Assembly: GCA_028023455.1 (NCBI GenBank)
Contig: JAQFVV010012546.1
Span: 699,501-763,500 of the forward strand
Direction of reading: 5' to 3'
Length of the DNA: 64,000 bases
Source of the DNA: Epiperipatus broadwayi
Taxonomy: Eukaryota; Onychophora; Udeonychophora; Euonychophora; Peripatidae
Numbering within the stretch: the stretch's first letter is position 1; the number at the start of each line of letters is the position of its first letter. The notes beneath the pieces are model-generated. The model did no database searches, had not been told where the DNA came from, and worked only from the letters and a program-made list of their open reading frames with translations. This document shows, piece after piece, positions 1 to 13,685 of this stretch. The position numbers and the translations under genes were made by a program.

Positions 1-604
1 TATATTAAAAAAATAAATGTAATGTCCAATAGTTTTGTAGAAAGCATTTTAAACTTTTTGATATAGTTCTGAATATTGAATTTCTAGAAAATTAATAGTA
101 CAGTCTATTACCTAGTTATATTTCCTGGTTGTGGATAAGAATTTAATATTTATGAGAGTATACCCAAAAGTAATCACAATCATTCTCTGGTTTGCACACT
201 TAATGTAGTATATGTTTCTGCAGTTACATATTTCTTGCAGGGAGTCTTCTGCATCAATCTGCCAAATGACATCACCATGTGAAATCTTACTGCCATGTAA
301 TACTTTTTTTTGTAAAGAGTTGTTTTGCATATTTGGTGATTTTTATAATGTCTGAATAGTTCTAACAATGTGAAATTCTGTCTTTCTTTAAAAAAGTTCA
401 GCGAAAATAGTTGTAATGCTAGAAACAAATTACAAGCAAGCTGATATTGAAAAAACACAAGTTTATGGGTTGTTTAATTGAAATGTTAAATGCACCACAT
501 TCCTAAAAAGCATGGCAAGTATAAATAATGCTGTTTTTTTTTATTTGTAATGCAAATAGTATTTTTCTCTCATATTTAGTTCATAAATGTTATATGTAAA
601 GTGT
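1..604. other. AT-rich non-coding stretch, no supported gene
   Basis: No gene is supported here. Two overlapping minus-strand frames (112-330 and 180-458) run through the same DNA, and neither resembles a family I know. The 112-330 frame has mixed composition (for example the string ISHGDVIWQIDAEDS), so it could be a relic of an old coding element, but there is no second exon, splice pattern or motif to confirm it. Confidence 0.4.
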
Positions 605-1027
605 ATTAATGTATGGTTGTGAGACATGGACATTGAGTAATAGAATTAAGAAATGATTGGAAGCTTTTGAGATGTGGACATGGAGGAAAATGGAAAAAAT
701 CAGTTGGATGAGTAAAATAAAAAATGAAGTTTTGAAAAGAGTTAATGAGGAAAAAAGATTGATTGAAAATATCAGAGAGAGAAAGAGAAACTGGATTGGA
801 CATCTATTAAGAAGAGATTATAGTTTAATGAAAGATGTTTTGGAGGGAATGGTGAGTGGAAATAAAAAAGGATGGAAAAGATTGACATTATTGAATGTTA
901 TAAAAGATGGAAAGGCTTATGTGGAATTGAGGAAATGGGCAAGGAAGAGAATGGAATGGAAGAATGGATGAACTGATGTAGTGACTACTCTCTGGACCTG
1001 TCTATTGGACAGACTACTATTGAATGA
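605..1027 (+). pseudogene. LINE (RTE/BovB-like or related) reverse-transcriptase C-terminal relic
   Basis: This is the extreme C-terminal part of a non-LTR retrotransposon polyprotein, downstream of the reverse-transcriptase catalytic core. Reading from 609 gives YGCETWTLSNR, an in-frame stop at 654-656, then LEAFEMWTWRKMEKISW, then IRERKRNWIGHLLRRD and a basic region to the stop at 969-971. These strings match the familiar tail in which YGSETW, LEAFEMW, a WI/NWIGHxLRRD motif and a final GQTTxE occur in order. A final GQTTIE and stop (to 1027) is visible in another frame, so at least one frameshift is present. The catalytic YADD region is absent, so the copy is 5'-truncated and dead. AATAAA follows at 1085-1090. 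Recognition is from memory of the family, not a search. The clade name is the uncertain part. Confidence 0.8.
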
Positions 1028-3561
1028 TTTAGTTCATAATGGTCAGGCATTTTATCCGTAAGTTCTGAAACATTTCCATGATGCAATAAAATGAAAATGT
1101 TTTGTGGTAAAAAGAGGTCTAATCTTGTACTCGACAAAGTGTCATCTTTCAAAGACTTGAGTGTGATGCATGTTTTAATTAAATTCAACTTGTCCCAAAT
1201 TATCTATCAGATATATTCACTCATTCTCACTTCATGTGATTTTTTAATATCTCAAATGAAAAAAGGCTCTCTTTTTTGTGGATTTAGAATTAGTTTAAAA
1301 AGACACTGTAAGAATTAAAAGGCATCACTTTACAAATGTTTTCGAACTCTTTGAAAAAATTAAATATACATTTAGATCAGTGTATTGAATCGAATGAAGA
1401 ACAATTTGAAAGAGATAAAATTTATAACACTTAAAAATAAATAAATATTTTTTTTTACAAAATTGCAGTTACTTTTCTATATCCTCTCATATATGGACAA
1501 CACATATAATATTTTAGAATTTTATTATATTATCTATAATATATAGATTTTTTTATTTAAAAAATATAGAGAAAAATATGTTTATCATATTTTGTAGTTT
1601 CAAAAAATATAACAGAAAGATATAAATTTGTATCCAAAAGAACTATTACAAAGAACATATTTCACTCTGTCATTTGGCACGATGCTCAAATTTTAAAATA
1701 CTAACATTCATAATTTATATATGATGTTGTTCTAACGTATTAATATTAGAATAAACTATGTCAGGAAAATGATAATTATTTGCAAACTAACAATAGTTAC
1801 AAACCAATGTTATTAATTAGTTGGAATACTCTATTGCCTATTTATTTTAGCTACCTTTAGGGAGATAACTTATCATATATATATACATACATATTTTTTA
1901 CAATAATTGTTTATAAATTACTATATATTTTAGATCGTATTCTAATTACAATCTATATAAAAATATTGTTTGTAAAAATGTTCATTTTATAATTGATTAT
2001 TATTTTTTTATTGTAAAACTAATGAATAAAAAATCATAGTTGTAAATGTAGCTTCTTTCTTTATAATTGACATAAAAGGTCAATTCTTTTTCAAGAAGAA
2101 AACAATTAAACTCTCTATTACCTTTTTTTAATAGTTTTGTGACTTTTATTTAATTATTTATATATAAACTTTGCACATATATAGTAATGCTATTACATGC
2201 ATCATACTTGTGTTGAATTTTATACAGAAATTAAAATTTACAGATTGTGGTGAAGTGTATATAACATGCATTTTAATATATATATATATAGTTTCAATAA
2301 TTTCAACCTCTGCGGTCAATTTGCAATATTTAGTGTCTATATAAGTATATTGGGCCATTGATACAGATGGAATTCCACCTTTATTGTTAAAAGGAGGTTG
2401 CCTTGACAACAGTTTGAAATTGTTGATTGTTAATGATATTGGGATTGTCTAAGTGTTGTCTAGCCTTTATATATATATTACCAGTACTAAAAGATGTGAA
2501 CATGTAAATATAGTTAATAAGAAAAAATAAAGTTTTTTAAAAAAAAAAAGAGGAGAATAAATAATTGGATTAGATTCAATGAAAAAACATATTTAACATG
2601 TACACATACCTGTGATAAAATTAATGATTATATCTATTAGGAAATCAATAAATATAATTAACAATAACAAGATAAACTATTATCAAAAGTTAAAATCATT
2701 TTTAGCTTTTTAATTTTTTTTTGTTAATAAATGAAAAAACATCTTATTTCCATTTTCTTCTACATGGGCAAAAAAGTAGATAATGGCTAAATAACTTCAT
2801 CTGCCTTTTTCATCTTTTAAAAAAAGATAACTGCAGAAAAATAGATAAAGAAATTTATCTTCTTTCTTAGCTTACTTACTTTAAAGCACAAATCATTTTA
2901 AAAATTATTCATTAAAATATATTATCTCTCAGAAAAGTACAATGCTAAAATTTACAACAATATTTCTGTTTTTCTTTTTATTATAATGAAAATTATTGAT
3001 AAAATGAAAAAACAATTAAGTGATATTAATTTGGAAAGCTCAAAAGTACATTATTGAAAAAGATATATTTGCTTATGGTATTTCATAAGCATAATTCCCC
3101 ATGATTATAAATAGAACTAAAAATTAAAAATTAGAAATCACCTTATTTAAAAATTCATTTTTTATTTTTATTGTATATATATATTTAATGCTATTAACTA
3201 AAACTACTGATATTGAAGATGCCATATGGATAGATGACTATTTTTTAAAAAAAACATTTTTATTATATTGTATGATGACCATACTGAATAAAAGAATTTG
3301 ATTTGATTTTTAGTTATGTCTAAAAGGTTATATTTTGTCTAAATTTCAATGGTATTTTATGAAAATAATATTGATTGTATAAAGTTGGAAATTATAACAT
3401 TGCTATCAATGTTTACAAATGCTTTTTGTAAAAAAAAAATATTATTGTAAGATTTATAATAGTTTATTTTCTCAGTGATTTTTGTAAACAGAATTACAAG
3501 AAGGTATAATTATATTGTTGTGTTTTTCTTGTCTTAATTCTATCATTTTAATTCTTCATCA

Positions 3562-3645
3562 TCGCTCACAGATATTAAGAATCATCATTCGTAAATATTG
3601 AGCAATCACTTGCAAATATTAAGCGCTCGCAAAATGTTAAGTAAA
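3562..3645. repeat. Degenerate ~21-bp tandem repeat
   Basis: About four diverged units follow one another, each containing a variant of CTCRCARATATTAAG (…acagatattaag, …cgtaaatattgag, …gcaaatattaag, …gcaaaatgttaag). Period is roughly 20-22 bp. No function is indicated. Confidence 0.45.
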
Positions 3646-4125
3646 CTAGAATGTTGATTTACCTTTAAGTATTTAGGGATTATGCTTGATAATAACCAAA
3701 TTTTAATAATTATAGTTCAACAATAGAAAGCTAAAATTATGTTGCCCATGAGTTTTAATCATACTCATCAAAGATGGATATATTATTGATTAAAACACTG
3801 TTTCAAGTAATACTATACATGAGTTATGATCGCCATCATCATTAATAAATTATAATCATTAAATCTAATGTTTAGCATAATTAATATATTTAGTAAATAA
3901 GGATTTGTAGAAAGTTGAATATCATGCATAGAGATTCGTGATGATCAGTTATCATCACTAGTATTATTAAATCCTAGTTTTAACTATAAAAGTATTTTAG
4001 TAAATAACCATAAACTTCTAAATGCTAGTGAATGTAATAATTAAATCCCAGTTTGACATGGGATGATTTTAAAAAGTGCTTATGAGTTTATAAAGATAAA
4101 TTTATTGTTGTGAGCTATGGCTGGT

Positions 4126-4190
4126 ATCATCATCACTATTATTATCATTATTATTATTATGATATCATTATCATTATTACCTTTATATTC
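4126..4190. repeat. ATT/ATC microsatellite
   Basis: Imperfect trinucleotide run of ATC and ATT units with interruptions. Confidence 0.7.
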
Positions 4191-6696
4191 TGATAAATAA
4201 TCTAGTTAAATGGCCATCAATATCAATAATGGTCTTCACGATGCTTGTTTAGAAGACATTAATAGGATTATACTTGTCTGTTCATCAATATACATAAAAT
4301 GAGCTAGCAATGTCTATTAAGAGTCATGATCTATATAAATTTTGTGATATGGGGATCTTATGATTTTATTGACATGGATAAAATATAAGAATGTCATTTT
4401 TATTTTTTTTCATTAGTCATCCAAGTCATGTGTGATAAAAATGTACCGAATGAGTTTGAACTCAGTACACTCTAAACAGATATTTATCTAGATTTAAAAC
4501 AATCTAGTGGCGCTCATGGGAAAACACATATACTTAGCTAAACTGAATAAAAAGTGATCCCATCCCTTTTCCAACTTATTAACTTTGTGTAATATGTTTT
4601 ATAAGTTGTCATGAATAGCACCAGTGTGTGCGTATGACCAGGAATGGTCTTATATGGTTGGAAAGAAGAATAGGAAGGATTCTTTGTTAAAATAACCTAG
4701 TATTGGAGTTAAGCATAATGCACACCAGGGATCTCACAGTGGGTAATTTTATTCAGTTGCTATATTTAATATTATTTTATTTGATGACAATGGCCAGTAT
4801 GTTTTATTGTTCAAATGACTTCCCCAATATCTAAATATTTTAAATCTTTAAGGATGATAGTTTTAATTGTCATGTTGTTATTTTAAGTACAAGAAATGAG
4901 ATAATTTATTTATTTCATTACTAATGTGACAGAATTAATGTTTAGGATGGTTGCAATCGGGCTATAATGTTATATTTAGTTATTGAATTATAGCAACTAT
5001 CATTTTGTCACTCATTAATATATAGATTGTAATCAGTTATAAAGCAACAGCCTTTTATCAACCTTTTTATCATTCATCATTACAATATTATTCATACTGT
5101 TACAAATGACAGATTATAAATAGGCATATATTATAATAATTAATATTTTTTTTAGTTACAATATATATATAATTTAAAGGTTGGTTTCTCAGGATATCTT
5201 GTGACATTTGAATACCAGAGGAGACAATATAAGATTTAATTCATGAATTCTTTGCTCATGATTATTTCACTCTAAAATTGTGTTAAACTGTACAAGACAA
5301 TATGAATTTTCATTTTCATTAATTACAATTTTCATACTCCTTGGTAATACATTCATATTGGCAATAACCCTTACAATATTATTAGTGCTTTTTTTTGTTA
5401 TTTCAGTTCGATTTTCTTGGCCTAAATTTTATTTATTGCTTTATAAATTATATTTATCAAAGCTTTAGTTATATAATATAACTAACAATATTATAAAATC
5501 AAAACATATAAAACATTTAAATATTTGTATATTTTCTACCAGTAAAAGGCAAATAAAGAAATTTTACTGATGCAATAATATAGATGAATGATATTTTTGT
5601 CATGTATTAAATGTTGTTATATTCCAGACTTTTTGTGCATTGTGAGTTAATTTTCTATATATTTTGCTAAAGTTTATTTTAAAAATATATTTTAAATGAT
5701 TTATTGATTGATTTCTAGGGCAGAAATTTTGGGTTTTCAATTAAATTAGTTTATGCAATAATTACCAAAAATATGCATACATACTATTTTTTGACACCCC
5801 ATTATACATTGCTTGCAATAATTCCTCCCAAAAAGATGATAAATTATATTTTCTAAATTATTTTAATTTGGATGGTTAAGAGTTTGATATAAATTCCTCT
5901 AAAATTGTTTTTGTGAGAATTATAGATATTTTTTTGTGTTTAAATATGCTGCATAATATATTATAAATGATAAAATTAAATGGATTATAAAAAATGGTTT
6001 TAATTATTTTTATACCTGGTTATTTCTTAGTTGACTATTTAAATACATTGTGTCATTTTGTATTTTATAAACAGATATCATCAAATATGCATTGATTAAG
6101 CATGGTTTAAAATCTAAATACAATGTCACATATTACTTTTAGTGTTTTTATTTTTCATAGAGTATGAAATAATATAAAAATGACTTTAATCTAGTTTTTT
6201 TTTTATTGACTTAATTTATACACATGTCACTTGAGAGTGAAATATTTTTTGGTTATTTCTATTGCATTCATAGTGGACATTATTGACATTACTATTTATT
6301 TTATTGGAGAAAATTTTGTTATCTAAGTAATATAGTATTTTTTAATTTTTTTTACTAATTGGTGTTTCAAGATGTGATTTTTTAAATTTTGTACTTATAC
6401 AAACATTTCTTTGTTTTTCAATTTCATTATTAATTTGTCCCATAAATACCCAAATTACAACAACAACATGAAATATATATATGCTGATGAATTGGAAAAT
6501 GGATTAAAAGGAAATTAAATCTTCAGTATATCATTCATTTAATTTTTATTTTAAATGGTGTTATATAATGAAAAAATGACCCATATTCTAAGAATCTTTA
6601 CTTGTAAGTGTATATGTAGATGATAACAACCCTTAAGCTATCAGCAATATAAGACTGCAATCGAGACAACCTCCCTTAATAAAAAAATGTCTTAGT

Positions 6697-6722
6697 AATT
6701 ATATATATATATATATATATAA
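6697..6722. repeat. (AT)n microsatellite
   Basis: Uninterrupted AT dinucleotide run just left of the fold-back element at 6757. Confidence 0.85.
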
Positions 6723-6756
6723 TAAATAAAGTTTGATATCTGTATTCATTTCACAA

Positions 6757-7149
6757 TATATGTAATATACAAATCAATATATATATCAAAATACAGTACA
6801 ATTTATATAAATTATATTCTTTTAGAAGTACTTTCGACTATACACTTCGTAGTCTTTATCAACTATATAACGTTGAATAATCAAAACGAGACAACCCTTA
6901 ACAATACCCTTAGTTCAATTCAGATTTCCCACAATTCTGTTATGAATCGCCAGTCATCAAATGTTAAGATAACAGAATTGTGGGAAATCTGAATTGAACT
7001 ATGGGTATTGTTAAGGGTTGTCTCGTTTTGATTATTCAACGTTATATAGTTGATAAAGACTACAAAGTGTATAGTCGAAAGTACTTCTAAAAGAATATAA
7101 TTTATATAAATTGTACTGTATTTTGATATATATATATTGATTTGTATAT

Positions 7150-7155
<6 letters not shown>
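6757..7155. mobile_element. Fold-back element FB1, ~187-bp arms, 25-nt loop
   Basis: Left arm 6757-6943 is the near-perfect reverse complement of right arm 6969-7155. I count only a few differences, such as t/a in the CAATACCC..AGTTCAATT block, c/t in the ACTATACACTT block, and a 2-bp difference in a TA run. The loop is 6944-6968. The right arm on the plus strand contains a damaged hammerhead-like core: UUGAUAA (7050-7056), a stem II GACUA/UAGUC (7058-7062 with 7072-7076), GAAA (7077-7080) and a palindromic AGUACU stem III (7080-7085). Stem I fragments UAG/CUA and UUAUA/UAUAA also pair. Two core positions differ from CUGANGA, so activity is not expected. The open frame across it (6920-7300, minus) is poly-IY from the adjoining (TA)n and is spurious. 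Confidence 0.8.
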
Positions 7156-7226
<71 letters not shown>

Positions 7227-7261
7227 AGAGAGAGAGAGAGAGAAAGAGAAATAGAAAGAGA
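7153..7261. repeat. (AT)n followed by (GA)n microsatellite
   Basis: About 70 bp of pure AT dinucleotide (7153-7222) passes directly into a GA-rich run (7223-7261). It abuts the right arm of FB1. Confidence 0.9.
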
Positions 7262-7866
7262 CAATTGTAAATTTTGAGAAACTAAAAATAACCAAAGCAA
7301 GTTAATATATACATCAAATTATATAATTAGTAACTGCTATTGCTAAAATGTATAGATACTAATCAAATAAAAACACATATAAAGACAGAAGCAAGCTAAC
7401 TTTGGTTTTAAATTGTAGGAGGAGGGAGTGCATCTTCACTATGAAATAACTATGTTGTTAGATATGTAGATAACAATCCAATCTTTTCAAATTATATCCA
7501 AAGCCTTTTCTGGGAGTTGAGATATGTATTATTATTTATCACAGATGATTTTAGAATAAAGATAAACAAAGGAAAACATTGTTCCTAATGAACATTAATA
7601 CATTTAAAAACTTAAAAACAGAAAATGAATAATAATTAATTATATACTCAATTAGAAAATGGTTTTACAAATATTTGAAAGCTTTTAAAATCAAAAAATT
7701 TCATTCTCTTAAAAATTTATTTTTGTTTGTCAATAAAATTAAATATTAATCTGATTGAAAAAAAGTCCATTGTTCAATATATATAATAATAATTATGCTT
7801 TTATCTATAGATATTCATATATGTTTTCACAAAACCACATAAATGCATGTTTTTTTAATATATATT

Positions 7867-10090
7867 GTAACGATCCGGATAAGATAGACTTATGTAAACT
7901 GCACTACAGGCGCCATCTAGGCATTTGAACCTAGAAAAATTTATAAAGTAGGCAGATACGTAAGTCAAAAAAAAAAAATTTTTTTTTTTTTTTTTTTTTA
8001 AATATTTTGGTTCCGGTTGTTAGCCCATGTCACTAGCTCAGTGGAATAGCAGAGATTTATATTTATGAATTCTTATCTAAGAATAATTTTTTTAAAAAAA
8101 GAATAAAATAAGCCACTGCCAGTAATTAGCACACAACATTTATTTATGCACATATATATATATATATAAGATTCAAAATTATTTTAGTATTAGTTTTACA
8201 TTTTAAAATTTAACTTACATTTTTAACTTTGATTTTTGACTTTAATTTACATTTAGTTTTTATAAATTTACATTTTAATTTTTTTATAAGTTCGCACAGA
8301 TGGGATTATAAAAGCTTGTTTTAATATGTTGAGTATAGATCGGTTACATAGATTACAACGGTCAAAAACATTTCAAAATAAACATAAATGATCAAAATAT
8401 AAAATCATTGATACTGACAAGTGCAGAGGGACATTTATAAGTAACCCAATAGTATTCACCATAAGATACTTGCATTGTCACCAATAACTTAAAAGACATC
8501 TGAATAAATTACATTTTAGATACTCACCATGAGGTATCATTATTTATCGAATGTCTATATATTTTGATCAAATATTAAATCCAAAACATAATTAACTGAT
8601 AACAAATCCATGTAAACATCTATAAACAACTTAAATTTAATGCATTTTTATTAAGTGTCGAGTATGAATAGACTACATAGATTTGCATTTGAAAATAAAC
8701 ATTCTATCCCTATTTAACCTTAGGCTAAAATTCATAGTCAAACTGGCATCAATTCATCTGATATATTGATGTATTCAATGTAATAAAATACGGCAGCACA
8801 AAAAGTTAAGAGAAGAAATTGCCTCTCATCAGATAGGAATATTACATCTATCTGCAAAGAAGAGGAATAAAACAAAAAACTCCATAGAAAGGAACTGCGG
8901 TATCCGACTTATAATTCCTTCCATAGGCAAATGGAAGTGTGCAGCGTATGAAGTGATTCTGCCCATAGCGAATCAATATTACATCTACTAATCACACCAA
9001 TATATCCAATCCATTGACCCAATTCAACTATGACACAAATAACCTAAGATTACCCTCCCCTAATATAACTTTACAAATCTATACAGCCATTCACACCCGA
9101 CTTAAGTTTAACATTTATATAATTTAATTTATCGCACAGCAAAAATCATAATAAAACTTAAAGAACAAAAAAAATATATATATATGGAAATGATTTTGCA
9201 TAAATAAAAAAAAAAAATACATCAAATAATATTATTAATAAAGAATTTAGTTTGGTCAAATAGGATTCTATTTGTATTATTTACTAAAAGGTTTAGAATT
9301 TAGAGTTCTATGTTTTCAAATGAAAATAATGTTCTTACAATTTTAAAAGGTCCATAATTTGTAGTCATTTGTAATTCTGAATGGGAATTCCCACACCGTA
9401 CTGAAGATATTTGTTTTGTTAGCCGTTGTTTTTATCCATCCAGAGGTTTTTGCTTTAACTGGTCCTCAATGAAGAAAACGATGTTTCACTCTCTTTTCTT
9501 TAACAGCTGAAGGAATTGAAAGTGCATCTTCCAATCCCTTCACCTCCAACTCCGTACTAATACATATAGTCACATCGTAATAATAATAATTAATAATTTT
9601 CAAACTTGTCCTTTTGTATTAATTTGAAGGATCCAATGGACGTTACGTCATGATGATGATATGGTCCTTTCGCTGAGGTCCAATTTCATTGTTTTTCATT
9701 CATTGGCTATTTGTTTCTATTATTTTCCTATCTGACCGATGTTTTTACATTTAAATGCCCAAGGTTAGTTTACATTTAACTAATTAAAACAATCATTTCC
9801 ATTTCTGATTAATTAATGTGTTTTCAAACTTAAAGATATATTTTTATCTTTAAATCTCTACTGAAAATTTAGTTTTAAAACACTTTTTCTTTAATAAAGT
9901 TTTCGTTTAATATTTTTTTTTTTCTGTGCGATTTATATATACGAGTTTAAGATGATATTTAATTTCAATTTTTAATTCTTAAAGAAAATTTTTAAATGCG
10001 AACTTTTTATTTTAATTTCATGTTTATTAATAAAAACACGATGTAACGTCGTCTGTGCTCATTACAATATTAATCAATAAAGCTAGTAAG
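7867..10090 (-). mobile_element. Possible LTR-retrotransposon relic
   Basis: This block is less AT-rich than its surroundings. On the minus strand, DNA around 9293-9360 reads TNYGPFKIVRTLFSFENIEL and a stop, which resembles the C-terminal GPF/YKI region of a gypsy-type integrase. The frame before it is broken. On the same strand the block ends at 7867 with ...CGGATCGTTACA, the kind of ..ACA end many LTRs have, and another CGTTACA end occurs at 10041-10047. I could not find a pair of matching LTRs, a primer-binding site or a target duplication, so limits and type are tentative. A poly-A/poly-T stretch lies at 7968-7999. Confidence 0.25.
8030..8056 (+). repeat. tRNA-like A-box fragment
   Basis: CACTAGCTCAGTGGAATAGC resembles the internal A box of a tRNA-derived SINE. 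No B box follows at the right distance, so this is at most a truncated SINE head. Confidence 0.25.
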
Positions 10091-12307
10091 TCCTGGAATA
10101 TTCCATGAAATCTCTGATAACAAGAATACGCTTAATATAGATACATGTGAATATGTTAATACATATATATGTATGCCATATATGTATCTAAAAACATAGC
10201 TGAAAATTTTTAAAGTAAATATTTGTCTGCACTAAGAGATAAATATTTATCAGGAACATTTTAAAGAAAGACATTTTACAAATTGGAACAAAAAAACGTA
10301 ACCGCCTCCTTTTAGATAGAAATTTTAAATAAGAAAAAAATATATAATAAATATGGATAAAATTTAAAAAAAAAAAACAGATTAAACAATATTTGGTTTT
10401 CTCTTTATCTTCGTCTTTCTTTTTTTTTTTTTTTTTAATCATGTGAAATATTTTTGCAAAAATGTGAAAGATAAAATAAAAATGAAGCAGCTTTTATTTG
10501 TTTATCTAATTTTTAATATCTATACAATTGTATAAGAGGAAACTAAAATGTTAGAAATCGTGAAAATAGAGGGAAAATTTAATTTCATTAAAATCTATTT
10601 GTCAATATTTTTTTTATCCAATATAATAATAAAATAAAGCTGAACTTTTTTTATTAAAAAAACCAATAAAATAAAACACTATAAAAATTAAAATTTTAAT
10701 TATTATAAATTGTAATAAAAAATATGAAAGTATTTATTATGTAAGTTTATATATATTCATTTATGTTGGCCTATAGTCTAAAATTTCAACAAATGTCGGC
10801 ATTTTATTAACTGGCAAACATGACATTAGGTAATTTACGTTTTCAAATCTAAACTAAATATAAAAATTCCTCTTTTTAGGAATTAGCTGATCATTATTAG
10901 TATTATTTACTGATATCTAAAAAATATTAGAATGGATTGAATTGCATGCAGGATATCAGAAGTAGACATAAATAATGTAAGCATGCTCTAACTTATCCTC
11001 TATTGTTCTTTATTATTATTTGCATAAGATTAAATATTTCAGTTAATGTTAATTATAGGGACAATATATTTTTTGAATTAAAAGTTATTGCTTAATTTTA
11101 TTTTTTGCTTATTGTTATTATTCTCAAGAAAGATGTAGTTAATTGATTGCATTTAATAATGTTTGTAACCAGCAGAGATTATATTACTGGCATCATTAAA
11201 ATTGAAAACAACGCATCAAAAAAAAAATTATAATAATTTTTATTTATTTCTCTTGAAGATAATACATTTTAGAAAGAATGAACTCTGTTTCTGTGTATTG
11301 AAAATCAATTCATTGTATATAATAATAATAAAAATTTCAAACGATTTGTTGCTGAGAAGTTCATATAAACAATGACCTCCGGAAATGACAGAGATGAGAG
11401 GCAGTTTATATACATTGAGCTCACAAGATTTTTTTTATAGGTAGCATATTCTGTTATTTCTTATAACATAAGTATATAAATTTATAAAATGTTGAGTTTC
11501 TGTGATGCATTATAAGAATTAATTTCAATATTGTATAATGTATCATAAACTTTTAAAAGTAATTTAATTATTAATATAAAAAAAACCCTTTTGATTTTCT
11601 TCAAAACCTTAAAGAAACTGATTAGAGCACATTTGTTTGTTTGCACATTCTTGTTGTTTCTATGGTTATTATTCTGTGATTTTTAACAGTGAGAAATGAA
11701 CTTGTTTACTAATATTATATATGTGAATTTAAGTTCAGTCTACATAGTCATATATTTTCAAATATTACAAACAGTGGAATGTGATCATATTTGAATTGTT
11801 TTTATGCAAATGCTTCTCAATTCAATAGAAATTTCCATATAAAGCAATTTGATCATACTAATGAAGAGACTTATGTTTGTAGATACTAGCAAATGTAAAT
11901 GGAATAAAATAAGAGTAATTTTAATTTAAATGTCTATAATCTTATATATATTTATAAAATTGAAAAAAATTATTGAAGAAATATTGAATTGATTTGCATG
12001 TTCTACTATTTTATGTGTGGTGCAAACGTGATATCATTAAAAACAAGTGTTTTCTAATAATGCACCAGTTGTTGTTTTTTTATTAAGGAAAATACACGTT
12101 CAATTACAATATAAATCTTGTTGGTATACATTTGTTCTGATTTGTTACACATATTATAACAATCATTAATAAATAATTTTCCAAATTAGAAAATATACCC
12201 ATTTGATACATTAGTTATTACTATGACAAATTAATTTCATGATCAGAGCAAAAAGCTCATCATTCAAACTTAGTCTATAATTATTGTGTACTAGTTTTAT
12301 ATCAGAA

Positions 12308-12475
12308 TTGGCTCTTCATTTAGTGACTTAGCCAGTGATCATTGTGCAGTCCATATTTTGATTGATAGTGATCATTTGTCATTCTCCATCTAACTGAACC
12401 ATTTTTTAATCTTGAATTAATTTTTAATTAGCATGCCTGAGGATTGGCTCTTCATCCAGTGGCCTAAGTTGCCCT
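12308..12475. repeat. Pair of diverged direct repeats
   Basis: ATTGGCTCTTCATTTAGTG at about 12308 recurs as ATTGGCTCTTCATCCAGTG at about 12443, each followed by a CTTA/CCTA..GCC segment. Spacing is about 135 bp. The family is unrecognised. Confidence 0.35.
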
Positions 12476-12958
12476 CAGGTGACCCCAAAGAGTTTTTCCG
12501 GTGTTAATAAGTGATCCCTAAACATAGTCCTTTGAATAAATTTTTTACACACCTCCCATGGTTCTTTATTTCCATGTTAAAAACGAAATAATTCCTCGTT
12601 AACCACACAGCGTGAAGCAGGAACATTCCCATTCTAATTGCAGCAAAGACACTACTCTTTATAGCATTCCTGATTCTTCAAATTTTCGTGTTAGCTGGCA
12701 TTTTTGAGTCTTGCTAGACAAAATAGTGCACCAGTTGTACACTAAAATGTAGTATTTTGTTACAGCTAAATACTAATCTATAATGATAACAACATATATG
12801 GAAAAATTGATGATATCTGGTTCTACAGAAGCTCGTCTTAGAATGGTTTTTTTTTAACGTCTTTACCCATATATTTTTAAGAGCAGAAAGAGTTTGTTCT
12901 CCCTATTTATTATTAGTAACATTCTACCCATCTAATTATCATAAATGATTTTTTCCTT

Positions 12959-12995
12959 ATATATATATATATATACATACATACACATATATACA
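12959..12995. repeat. (TA)n/(CATA)n microsatellite
   Basis: TA dinucleotides followed by CATA units. Confidence 0.75.
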
Positions 12996-13685
12996 AAGAT
13001 ATGTATTTATAACATTTTATAGACCTCTCTGCAAGTATATTTTCACAACAAAGTTCTAAAATGTGTTGAATGTTTATTACGAAAATTGTTTTTTATCCAA
13101 CATTTTTAGAATGTTGAAAGCAAGGCATAATATTAGGGTTACTAAAAGCTGTACTTTGTGTCAGAATTAATTTTAATATAACTCGTCAAGATGTGTGTCT
13201 TCTTCTTCTTTTTTTTAAGAAAAAAATGCTTTCAAACTTTTAAGTGTCAAGTTAAAAAATGTGAAGTTTAAAAAGTATTTGCTTCAAAATAAACAGTCTA
13301 ATATATATGTTATAAATACATAGTAATTGAAATTCTTCTATCGTCTCAATATATTTATATGGGTGAATGAACAAATAAATAATATTTGTGAGAGCAAACA
13401 AATAATCCACACTTATTGAGATTCATATCTCATGAATTATATACAATTACAATCAAATATTATATACTTTCATTTGCTGTCGATCCTTTGATTTTTTTAA
13501 AATTAATATTTAAAATTGTATAATTGAATTATTTAATTTTTCCATTTTTTTTTTTTTTTTGTAAATAACATTTTAAAATTATTTTGTTATGGTATAAATG
13601 TGTTTTAGCGTCAGTCAGAAGACTACATGAAACGTCTTTCACTAGAGATTTAAACTATTGCTATATATTTTAATTCTTTTTTCCC

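Larger units (their letters stand above)
1028..6696. other. AT-rich intergenic or intronic stretch
   Basis: I see no coding region in this 5.7 kb. It holds short (TA)n runs (1878-1886, 2277-2291), A and T homopolymers, a degenerate tandem repeat near 3562-3645 and an ATT/ATC microsatellite at 4126-4190. The 5280-5468 frame encodes an uncharacterised hydrophobic AT-rich peptide and is most likely a chance frame. Confidence 0.5.
10091..13685. other. AT-rich stretch, no supported gene
   Basis: No gene is supported. The 10188-10442 minus frame starts with poly-lysine from a T tract and is spurious. The 12290-12740 part is more complex in base composition and contains two diverged direct copies of a segment beginning ATTGGCTCTTCAT (12308 and 12443). 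It may be an old repeat that I do not recognise. Confidence 0.45.

Noticed and set aside
985-1318. Overlapping frames 985-1188 (minus) and 1091-1318 (plus)
   Set aside because: They lie in and after the LINE 3' end on both strands with no recognisable family.
6920-7300. 126-codon minus-strand open frame
   Set aside because: It encodes poly-Ile/Tyr from a (TA)n tract and runs through both arms of a fold-back element.
10188-10442. 84-codon lysine-rich frame
   Set aside because: The start is an encoded homopolymer tract; no motif or homologous feature.
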